This document shows, one piece after another, positions 58,601 through 64,000 of a DNA stretch of 64,000 nt. Below the pieces are notes generated by a model that made no database searches, was not told the DNA's origin, and saw only the letters and a list, made by a program, of their open reading frames with translations. This stretch comes from Begonia masoniana (Eukaryota > Streptophyta > Magnoliopsida > Cucurbitales > Begoniaceae), in assembly GCA_022432975.1 (NCBI GenBank), contig CM039502.1:28125205-28189204 (forward strand), read 5' to 3'. Made by a program: the position numbers and the translations under genes. The stretch's first letter is position 1, and each line of letters begins with the position of its first letter.

Positions 58601-61490
58601 GCATGTTTCTAGTTTGCAGGGGCAGCACAGTCTCTTGGTGCAGGTGCTCTTTTGGTGAATCCATGGAATATCTCAGAAGTCGCAGCCTCCATTGGCTATG
58701 CTTTAAATATGCGGGCGAATGAAAGAGAAAAGCGTCATCATCATAATTTTATGCATGTCACAACTCACACATCGCAGGAATGGGCTGCAACATTTGTTAG
58801 GTGTTGATAGTGATGTTTTGGATATTAATTCCTGTTCTTTCTTTTAACTTTATATAAGTGAAGATTGACTAATGATCTCTTCTGTTTACTTTCTTAAAAC
58901 ATTTCTTCTATGAATTCAACATACAGTGAACTCAATGATACCATAGTAGAAGCACAAATAAGGACAAGACAAGTTCCACCTTTACTCCCAACCAGACTTG
59001 CGGTAGATCGGTATTCACAATCTCATAATCGACTGCTTATACTGGTACGCTGGTGATAGCATTTATTTACAAGTATTTCAGGGACAACATTTTACAGTTC
59101 TCTCACACGAGATTTAGATTTTTTTTTGTTTTGGCTTTTTTGGGTAAAGTACGTACAAAGAGGTTGGTTGCATTATAACTTGAACTTTTAGTTGCGATAA
59201 TTAAAAATCAAACTAATGTTCCTTTTAGATGTCGACCTGTCCTCAATCTGGCTACTTTTCTGATTAAAACATACTTGTGGCATCTTCTCCCTCTCTCTGT
59301 TGAGAGATAAAATGCATCAGAGGAATATGTCAGAAGTGGTGGGAAGGTCAACATTTTAATGGGTATGTTAGTTTAAGGGTGTAATATTACAATATGTAAG
59401 TTTATGTTGAATGTGTTTTTACTCCTATAGGTTAGGTCAAAAGGGCGCTTTACCTTTTTCTTTTAAGGAAAAAGGTGAAGCAAACTTGTACAATGCGAAG
59501 TTGCAAAGAGAGGAAAAGGGAAATAAATTCTTCTATAAAATGAAGTGCATATATGTTCTATGAAATGCCTATGTAATGTTTCGTTGATAAACCACAGGGA
59601 TTCAATGCAACCTTAACTGAACCAGTTGATGCTCTAGGAAGAAGGGGTGGACAGATTAGAGAAATGGACCTTAAATTGCATGCAGAAGTGAAAGAACCCT
59701 TGAAGAAACTTTGTGATGACCCAAGGACAACCGTTGTTGTGCTTAGTGGAAGTGATAGAAGCATCCTTGATGACGTAATTTTATCATTTTTCCCTTAATT
59801 TTCATTTTTTAAATAGTTCACATTTTTGTGCTAGTAAGGAAGGATTATGAAATTTTTTTGTTCAAATGTCCTTCAAATATTGGCAGAGTGAGCCTTTGAA
59901 ATTTATATTGAGCTACTTTATGTACAGAATTTTGGGGACTTCAATATGTGGTTGGCAGCAGAAAATGGGATGTTTTTGCGGACGACGAAAGGTGAATGGA
60001 TGACTACAATGCCAGAAAATTTGAATATGGATTGGGTTGACAGTGTGAAGGTCTGAAAAAAGATATAAAATTAATTTCTTCTTCATATGAATTTCTTTTA
60101 CAACTTCTGAAAAATTGAGATTTCAGCATGTTTTTGAATATTTTACTGAAAGAACGCCTCGATCGCATTTTGAAGTTCGTGAAACTTCACTTTTGTGGAA
60201 CTACAAGTATGCAGGTACAATAAATTCTCATCTTATTTTAAGAGTTAATTTAAATTTTTCTTTTTGTGAGTGAGTTTTGCGGAAATTAGATGTTGAGTTT
60301 GGAAGGCTTCAAGCAAGAGATATGTTGCAACATTTGTGGACTGGTCCAATCTCAAATGCATCTGTTGATGTCGTCCAAGGTGGCCGGTCAGTGGAGGTCC
60401 GAGCAGTCGGAGTTACAAAGGTACATAGAAAATTCAGTAAAAAGATCATTTCAGATATGTTTGAGGTATTAAAGTAGAGTTTTTAACAAATCATTTAAAT
60501 TGTTTCTTACTATTCTTTTCCCCTCCAACGAGTTCTTAAATTTACTTCCTATATTTTCAAATGGAAGCAAAGTGATGATTAAGAGTTTGAATTAAAATAA
60601 TTGTTATTGTTTCACATATTAAATTATTACTCATAATAAAATTGTTGTTGTTGGAATTTTTCAATCCTAATTAGACCATTTTCTCTAATTGGCATATTTA
60701 GTCACTTCTTTTTTTCATTACGGACTCACTGTTTTATGTCTATTAGGGTGCTGCTATCGATCGTATCTTGGGAGAAATTGTTCATGACAAAGGCATGAAG
60801 ATTCCCATTGACTATGTCTTGTGTATTGGACATTTTTTAGCAAAGGTGACTCCTTATTTTTTATAGTATTTAGCGACACCATCCGACTTTTACAATAGGG
60901 AAACTTTTTTCTATATAGTAATGCTTATATCCATTGATAAATCTTTAAATGAATGAAAAAAAATCTAATGTCAGGCTTGAATTTTCTGTATTTATTCAGC
61001 GTATTCATTTTTATAAAATCTAATTCCACTCAACTGCCTCGAGTATTGTTTTGCATGACATCTTGAATGAAAAAAGTATTGCATTCTCATTTTATGATTT
61101 CAGGATGAAGATATCTATGCATTTTTTGAACCAGAGCTCCCTTCCGAAGCGCCGTGCATGACAAGAACGGCTGTGACAAGTCCAATCAACTCAGTGCCGA
61201 AGTTCTCAATCTCTAAATCTTCGTCCAAAGCGATTCGGCTCAAGAAACAAAAATCACTGTCAATACACGACAGGAAAAGTAATAACCTTGGGACGAGTAT
61301 TTCTTGGAGGCCAATATTGCGAGATCGAATATCTCTTCAAGAGGGTTCATCTGTGCTCGATCTGAGAGGCGATAATTATTTCTCATGCGCCGTCAGACGA
61401 AAAAGGTCGAATGCAAGGTACCTTCTGGGAACGTCAAATGATGTCGTCACGCTGTTAAAAGAATTGTCAGAAAGTTCAATTCCAAACTAG
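32516..61490 (+). CDS. TPS1: Trehalose-6-phosphate synthase, class I (TPS1-like), 17 coding exons
   Basis: Makes trehalose 6-phosphate from UDP-glucose and glucose 6-phosphate in the cytosol; the product is a sugar-status signal in plants. Coding exons: 32516-32894, 33066-33163, 33450-33838, 34346-34460, 34595-34696, 45596-45746, 45911-45999, 46595-46643, 57227-57327, 58613-58800, 58927-59044, 59598-59774, 59928-60050, 60127-60214, 60290-60420, 60747-60845, 61104-61490. They sum to 2784 bases, 927 codons plus stop, with no frame error at any junction; Arabidopsis TPS1 is about 940 residues. Order: N-terminal extension, GT20 synthase domain (about 90-560), HAD phosphatase-like domain (about 590-810), variable C-terminus. 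All introns are GT-AG except the fifth between coding exons, which is GC-AG. The start is the first ATG after the leader acceptor and gives the conserved MPGNK N-terminus. Two introns exceed 10 kb because of retroelements. Confidence 0.95.
35309..35392. repeat. Left arm of an intronic inverted repeat (MITE-like)
   Basis: aaatcttcacctttcagcgg...cgtcaatttatctgttaaat is the imperfect reverse complement of 42666-42752. Without the copia element between them the arms would bound an element of roughly 370 bp. Family unknown. Confidence 0.55.
35592..35817 (-). repeat. 3' LTR of the intronic copia element
   Basis: 226 bp; differs from 42440-42663 at only a handful of bases. Confidence 0.87.
35825..37530 (-). 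pseudogene. pol: copia reverse transcriptase and RNase H
   Basis: Minus strand, right to left. [46 protein letters not shown] and [10 protein letters not shown] (36899-37276), a stop, then [11 protein letters not shown] (about 36770-36800) with both catalytic Asp kept and [17 protein letters not shown]. RNase [36 protein letters not shown] (36210-36902), a disrupted stretch at 36140-36210, then [11 protein letters not shown] and DRHFIKEKL (35825-36136). The RT N-terminus is separated from integrase by the insertion at 37534. Confidence 0.85.
37594..37716 (+). repeat. ACTGTTCAtcggcg repeats in the chimera leader
   Basis: Eight copies of ACTGTTCA spaced 15-18 bp, most followed by tcggcg or close variants, then an A15 tract (37720-37734). 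Position in the 5' leader before gag suggests a packaging or leader element, but that is inference. Confidence 0.85.
37923..39023 (+). CDS. Chimeric ORF: Gypsy gag, myosin XI IQ motifs, integrase chromodomain
   Basis: 366 codons without a stop. Residues about 35-125 follow the retrotransposon Gag pattern of plant Ty3/Gypsy elements ([33 protein letters not shown]). Residues about 184-228 read as class XI myosin neck: [20 protein letters not shown], with a perfect IQxxxRxxxxR (Ile195 to Arg205), and a second, partial IQ ([11 protein letters not shown]) exactly 23 residues on, the usual IQ spacing. Residues about 273-325 resemble the chromodomain at the end of chromovirus integrase ([24 protein letters not shown]). 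Protease, RT, RNase H and the integrase core are missing. The start used is one of several possible: TTG at 37923, first ATG at 37932. IQ motifs normally bind calmodulin; whether this protein is made is unknown. The pattern suggests template switching during reverse transcription. Confidence 0.8.
   Translation: MADMRIRSDAQNNQYPEDKWHKTSIDHFDKVKPYTISLPIFSGHSYGVEIFDWLEMVEVLFECDNYSERRKILLASWSFDGYAKSWWDKLTRKRKLDGKGEIRTWELMKCLIQKEFSSRHYKRRHDSRQVSGSQNTWKSPPSLAHARNEFVEESEKKDKLEQLGLKIQQDLERIIETWREFTDEQLRKEAAALRIQKHFRQYRARKSYLSLRSSAITLQTKLSAMMARDFNVDDLVVYKCHFTPYVDPFLPTSIDFAHINTVCLTCPITTHEDKIEAILGEQIVFTHEDKVQHFLVCWMDRQNSDCMWIYKETLQHLDPDLFEFSHSHMDISLPDSRPVRKIFDPGIRLHKFMDVERRLINCLAHG
39094..39420 (+). repeat. 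Single 3' LTR of the chimeric element
   Basis: 327 bp from TGATGAGGACATC to CGCTACATCA, directly after a purine-rich stretch. It contains a tatatttaaacgc TATA-like region and a C/T-rich end. Confidence 0.75.
39734..40541 (-). pseudogene. pol: copia integrase
   Basis: 40311-40541 has the HHCC-proximal [11 protein letters not shown] and the core start [23 protein letters not shown] follows. 39734-40051 gives the C-terminal part ([33 protein letters not shown]). Between them, stops and frame changes disrupt the core. Confidence 0.8.
40573..41893 (-). pseudogene. gag-pol: copia gag and protease
   Basis: Gag (41144-41893, broken at about 41590) has [30 protein letters not shown] and [18 protein letters not shown]. 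The knuckle reads [14 protein letters not shown]: the His of CX2CX4HX4C is Leu. The related element at 52139 keeps His. The protease (40573-41109) has [12 protein letters not shown] with DSG intact, followed by [18 protein letters not shown]. The N-terminal Gag codons to about 42050 are disrupted. Confidence 0.83.
42440..42663 (-). repeat. 5' LTR of the intronic copia element
   Basis: 224 bp, paired with 35592-35817. On its left, ctctgatacaa (42430-42440) is a changed form of the reversed Met-tRNA primer site. Confidence 0.85.
42666..42752. repeat. Right arm of the intronic inverted repeat
   Basis: Pairs with 35309-35392 (ttgaatttaacggatcaattgacg and aactgaaagttgaagatt are the mirrored blocks). 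It starts inside the copia target duplication, showing that the copia element landed within it. Confidence 0.55.
42753..44228. other. Intron DNA, no clear element
   Basis: AT-rich. A ttttttataagaaact-aacttcat block near 43065 also occurs near 35170, a short dispersed repeat. No coding signal I can support. Confidence 0.4.
44229..45040 (-). pseudogene. Second degraded copia remnant in TPS1 intron
   Basis: Minus-strand frames give [17 protein letters not shown] (44390-44440), the pre-integrase end of copia protease, and to its right, near 44740-44850, [12 protein letters not shown], a Gag motif, in a different frame. The order agrees with one antisense copia element. No LTRs recognised. A T25 tract (44881-44905) interrupts the region. 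Confidence 0.55.
45596..46643 (+). CDS. TPS1: TPS1 coding exons 6-8 (residues 362-458)
   Basis: Exon 6 codes [13 protein letters not shown], with Arg368 and Lys373 of the nucleotide-sugar phosphate binding site, and ends inside the codon for Tyr412. Exon 7 gives [18 protein letters not shown] and ends PIHHL with donor ctg|gttcat, a weak match to consensus. Exon 8 has only 49 bases ([16 protein letters not shown]). These three exons lie alone between the two retroelement-filled introns. Confidence 0.94.
46671..46864 (-). repeat. 3' LTR of the outer copia element
   Basis: 194 bp, with an A-rich expansion near 46785-46812 absent from the other copy. Confidence 0.82.
46870..47830 (-). pseudogene. 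pol: copia RT C-terminus and RNase H (outer element)
   Basis: RT fragment 47625-47825 carries [11 protein letters not shown] (YVDD in most copia) and [18 protein letters not shown]. RNase H 46870-47526 has [14 protein letters not shown], a degenerate [27 protein letters not shown] and [15 protein letters not shown], ending [16 protein letters not shown] frame break falls near 47530-47620. The RT N-terminus lies beyond the nested element at 53827-54051. Confidence 0.82.
48054..48257 (-). repeat. 3' LTR of the inner copia element
   Basis: 204 bp, near-identical to 53451-53652, followed by the polypurine tract (actccccctcaagctgg, reversed). Confidence 0.85.
48392..48764 (-). mobile_element. Cassandra-like TRIM element or solo LTR (AAATC duplication)
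   Basis: 373 bp, TGTAACGACC...GTCATCACA, flanked by AAATC at 48387-48391 and 48765-48769. The RNase H reading of the inner copia element resumes exactly on removing it. It contains a 5S-rRNA-like domain, the hallmark of Cassandra terminal-repeat retrotransposons in miniature. A second TGTGACGACCCC start-like motif near 48653 hints at a partial second LTR or internal region. Confidence 0.78.
48470..48584 (-). ncRNA. 5S-rRNA-like domain inside the Cassandra-like LTR
   Basis: Read on the minus strand, 48484-48562 follows plant 5S rRNA: ggatcccataagaactc, then aagttaaaagtgcttcggcg, agagtagtaccaggttgggt and gaccg...aagtcctc. This covers the internal promoter region (A box, intermediate element, C box) used by TFIIIA and RNA polymerase III. 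Several substitutions (for example the segment normally aagcgtgcttgggc) show it is not a functional ribosomal gene. Confidence 0.78.
50730..51905 (-). pseudogene. pol: copia integrase and pre-integrase (inner element)
   Basis: 51294-51905 covers the post-protease region [18 protein letters not shown], the zinc region [18 protein letters not shown] with CQFAKHRRS, and the core start [12 protein letters not shown]. 50730-51002 gives the C-terminal [19 protein letters not shown]. Stops lie between. At about 51917 one C is missing from the DSG-coding stretch compared with 40970, so the protease active site is out of frame. Confidence 0.8.
52139..52990 (-). pseudogene. gag: copia gag (inner element)
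   Basis: A start at 52988-52990 (minus-strand ATG) is followed by a Gag that breaks near 52890. 52139-52774 is a 211-codon open segment with [45 protein letters not shown] and an intact knuckle [14 protein letters not shown] (CX2CX4HX4C). It matches the Gag at 41144-41893 closely. Confidence 0.84.
53451..53652 (-). repeat. 5' LTR of the inner copia element
   Basis: 202 bp, preceded on the left by gctctgatacta (53439-53450), the reversed primer binding site with one or two changes. Confidence 0.85.
53653..55901 (-). pseudogene. pol: copia protease, integrase and RT N-terminus (outer element)
   Basis: Minus strand, right to left. The protease motif near 55575 reads [10 protein letters not shown], with Glu where copia has the catalytic Asp. 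Pre-integrase: [14 protein letters not shown] (55112-55546). Then [11 protein letters not shown] and [10 protein letters not shown] (54933-55115), the integrase C-terminal LRIFGCLCF and [10 protein letters not shown] (54360-54548), and RT N-terminal [16 protein letters not shown] with [10 protein letters not shown] (53827-54051). Frames are interrupted at every step. Confidence 0.8.
55814..56669 (-). pseudogene. gag: copia gag (outer element)
   Basis: 56391-56669 gives the Gag N-terminus [29 protein letters not shown] and [18 protein letters not shown]. 55814-56311 continues with [31 protein letters not shown] and an intact zinc knuckle [15 protein letters not shown] frame change separates them near 56340-56395. 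Confidence 0.83.
56793..56974 (-). repeat. 5' LTR of the outer copia element
   Basis: About 182 bp, homologous to 46671-46864, ending gtaatac with the last bases eroded. Confidence 0.8.
57227..61490 (+). CDS. TPS1: TPS1 coding exons 9-17 (residues 458-927)
   Basis: Exon 9 holds [15 protein letters not shown] with the conserved Asp467 and Glu475 of the synthase active site. Exon 10 gives [19 protein letters not shown]. The phosphatase-like domain begins at [12 protein letters not shown] (exons 11-12): the HAD motif DxDxT is replaced by NAT, so it lacks the nucleophilic Asp, as in other class I plant TPS. Later motifs are [28 protein letters not shown] and CIGHF. Exon 17 (61104-61490) codes a Ser/Lys-rich linker and the conserved end [12 protein letters not shown]...[12 protein letters not shown], with stop TAG at 61488. 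Confidence 0.94.
57969..58500 (-). mobile_element. TRIM-like miniature LTR element in TPS1 intron
   Basis: Two diverged direct repeats of about 200 bp (about 57969-58165 and 58284-58500) share gcatgctcggttctc-like, cccactttcttcc-like and ctgccac-like blocks in the same order. About 120 bp lie between them. The spacer ends with gctcggatacca (58269-58280), the reversed Met-tRNA primer site with one mismatch. TATTG occurs on both sides (57964-57968 and 58501-58505), a possible target duplication. There is no coding capacity. Confidence 0.58.
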
Positions 61491-62645
61491 TTATACTATG
61501 TTGGAGCATCAACATGAAGATTGGAATTTGGAAATGAAATCTTTGGATTTTTATGGAGTCATTTGTTCATCATGTTCCATTTTTTCTTCATGGAAATACT
61601 GAATGATACTATTATACAAATGTTGTTATTCTTTATTTTCTTTTTGAAATGAATGAGTAAAATTATGAGCCTCGCCTCTAATGAAGCTGGCGGAGAGGTA
61701 TAATTGGTTCGAAGTGGGGACGAGTACAGTATTCTCGCATCGAAATCTTTTCCACATGATATGTGTACTAGGAAATATGTGGTAGAATCAACTACTTCAT
61801 CAAATACTTCTTCCATAGGAACCGTAACTAATTCCTAAAATGGAATAACCATGAATTGTAGTGTTACACGGGAGTGGATCAAAATAGAACTCATGTTCGA
61901 TTGAAACCTGACTCAATACCTACTCAAATCAAACAAAACCGATCTAAAACTGACTTTATTTATATTATTATTTTTTATTTTGGGATTGAATTGGAACCTA
62001 ACCTTATCTCATGGCTTGGTGTGGGACGGTTCTCCGCAATTTCTATTCTGAATCATGGAAACTGGATTGAACCAAACCGTGTCCACCTTTGGTTATCATA
62101 TTATACTTCCATTATGGGATAAAATTTATGGATTCATGTAAAAATCAGATCAAATTTCACCATCAAAACCTTGTCTGTATGAATAGGTTTTTTAGGACCA
62201 CATTTTTCTCACTTTTGTAATTATTCTTCTTATGATTTCATATATGAAATTCTCATATATATATATACTTGTATTTGTAAACATTATTTTCGACGAATGA
62301 TTCTCGAAATATCCTGTTCTGAAACATAATAAAAAAATTATTATTTTTTAATTAAATACAATTAAACTACTCAAAACATCTTTTGTTTTCTACTTTTTGG
62401 ATATTCTTTGTGGAATTAAATTCATTTCACTATTTCTTACATTTTAATCTTTTTTTTTTTTGTCTTTTGTGAAATATTATTATTACATTTTATTTTCTAA
62501 CAGGTTAAACGTGACACGATTCACACGTGGCAGGAAACTGGTGGCTTGTCGTATCAGAAATCAACCTTTAGCTTATTGACAAAATAATATATAGGTAGGC
62601 CCCACAATCGGGAGGCAACTTCCAGAAATTCTGACGAGGCAAAGC
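61491..62645. other. TPS1 3' UTR and downstream DNA
   Basis: The 3' UTR probably ends within 61600-61850; no single poly(A) signal stands out. Further on the DNA is AT-rich with an ATATATATATATAC tract (62259-62272). CACGTGGC at 62524-62531 is an ABRE/G-box core and could belong to a promoter of a gene outside the window. Confidence 0.4.
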
Positions 62646-62647
62646 AA

Positions 62648-62722
62648 TAGCCGTTGGATGCGGTGATAATCACCTCAAACTGACGCCTCTGATTAATCTA
62701 AGCATAATGAAACCAACGGCTA
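62648..62722. repeat. Nested inverted repeat
   Basis: TAGCCGTTGG (62648-62657) and CCAACGGCTA (62713-62722) are perfect 10-bp inverted copies. Inside the loop, GGTGAtaaTCACC (62662-62674) is a second small hairpin. Confidence 0.7.
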
Positions 62723-63917
62723 ATATGAAATTTGAAGACTTCCAAATAATATTGATTTAATTAAAAAAGTTATTTTAATTTATCATTTTGTCATGATATC
62801 GTGTGACAGTTCGTCATGTGAAGGTAAAAAGAGTCTAGTGTGATGGCTCATCTTACATGAGTAGGAATGCACAATTTTACATTGTTTGAGAGAGTGAAAA
62901 ACACATGTTTTATAATTAGAGTTTTCCTTATTATCTAGTATAACGTATTTTGAGTTAATTACAAGAATAAATTTATACATATTTCGGCTCAAAACGGATA
63001 ATATTGTACTCAGAGTATCAGAAGACTCTACGTATTGTCTACAAAAAATAGTAGATGACTCACTTTTTTTCTATAGCTGTCTTTATTTATTTATTTTTTA
63101 TTTTTACATCGTTCAATTAACGAGCAATACTTGTAACAATACTTGTAACCCGTATACAAAGAACAAAACCTCGAAAAAAAATGAAATTGAAATTGAGAGG
63201 AAAATTAGTAATGTTGAGAAATATTTGTCAATGGCAACAAAATTACTCATCTTTAAACAATTGTTTATTAGATATTAGGCGTCTACTCTAAATAGGAAGT
63301 GTCTTACAATGCCTCTACTATCCACTTTGATAATCAGACCGGTGTTGTTGCATGGATCTGTGATTTTTTCTGTTCTTCGTGGTAATTTTCCTTTAAAGTT
63401 CATCCATTTTAAATTAATAAAAAAATTTAATAATCTTTTTAATATTTTTTGAGGTCAAATTGCTTCGTGGTTAACTCGAATTTTTGTAACTCTTCGGACA
63501 CGTGTGATTTTAAGTCAAAGTTATCTCTAATAGAGTTTTGGATACATTTAGATTTTCTACAAATAAGAATTTAAAGATTTATTTAATATATATATTTTAT
63601 TATATTTGCATATTAAATAATTTGAATATAAATTATAATAAAAATTTTATAAAAAGGGATTTTACCCCTTCTTCATCGTGTAGCCGAGAGAGAGGGAAGC
63701 TGAGAGAGAAGATGGAAGTGAAGTTTCTTATACTTCATTTCACATTGAATAACCACAAGTATATGCCATTCAGTTCACGAATTCTATCGAACTCGTCAAG
63801 GTTATTACACTTAGTAAATTCAGCCAAGGTTATTCGGCCAAGGTTTTTTAAATCGATTAAAATTCGACCAAGGTTATTGAGTCCTCAACACATTGAGGAC
63901 GTGTTGAAGTGGATTCT
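62723..63917. other. AT-rich flank, no gene seen
   Basis: No recognisable coding region. A purine-rich tract (63686-63715, gagagagagg and neighbours) precedes a short open frame starting at the ATG at 63712 and ending before 63921; its product is not recognised and I do not call it a gene. 63820-63880 repeats ccaaggttatt three times. Confidence 0.4.
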
Positions 63918-64000
63918 GTAGCACCCGGTTCCATTAAACTCAATTTAATTTGTCAAATTAAGATGTGCAAATATGGATTAGGTTAATGAATGGATATGCA
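63918..64000 (+). mobile_element. Start of a further LTR related to the one at 6608
   Basis: TGTAGCACCCGGTTCCATTAAAC matches the first bases of the element at 6608 (TGTAACACCCGGTTCTATTAAAC), and both continue to a shared attaggttaatga. The rest lies beyond the window. Confidence 0.6.

Overview
The window is nuclear DNA from a flowering plant, most likely a eudicot. The evidence is one many-exon plant gene with GT-AG introns, AT-rich non-coding DNA, and long stretches of LTR retrotransposons primed by initiator-Met tRNA. The species cannot be named from the sequence. The only host gene resolved is a class I trehalose-6-phosphate synthase (TPS1-like). Nearly everything else is mobile DNA in layers.

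Layout. 1-3515: degraded Ty1/copia scraps (integrase about 1060-1370, gag/protease 2296-2790). 3516-20215: one large Sirevirus-type Ty1/copia element on the + strand, with LTRs 3516-4730 and 19034-20215 and a perfect CCACC target duplication. Three solo-LTR-like insertions sit inside it, each with its own perfect 5-bp duplication (6608-9053 ACACA, 12055-13318 ATATG, 16045-18882 TCTTC). After pol it also has a third ORF of the putative plant transposon protein type. 20216-22829: AT-rich DNA with a 265-bp tandem duplication and a MITE-like element. 22830-25490: another solo-LTR-like element (CCTAT). 25572-30228: a complete but decayed 4.7-kb copia element. 30229-31700: TPS1 upstream DNA.

32516-61490: TPS1, 17 coding exons that join in frame into 927 codons plus stop. 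About 2.8 kb of coding sequence is spread over 29 kb because two introns of about 10.9 and 10.6 kb hold retrotransposon nests. The first nest lies in a GC-AG intron. A copia element (35592-42663, minus strand) has split a MITE-like hairpin, and itself contains a 1.9-kb sense-strand Gypsy derivative (37534-39420). That derivative's single 366-codon ORF joins a gag domain, a fragment of a host class XI myosin with IQ motifs, and an integrase chromodomain. The second nest is a copia element (46671-56974), interrupted by a copia element of the same family as the first (48054-53652), interrupted in turn by a Cassandra-like element carrying a 5S-rRNA-like domain (48392-48764). A TRIM-like element lies in the next intron.

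61491-64000: TPS1 3' flank, a nested inverted repeat, an ABRE/G-box core, and the first 83 bases of another LTR related to the one at 6608.

The strongest candidate for something new is the gag-myosin IQ-chromodomain chimera. Next come the array of TGACGTCA octamers inside the solo LTR at 16745-17166, and the long GC-AG intron that TPS1 must splice through. All boundaries were read by eye; family and domain names rest on motif recognition, not searches.
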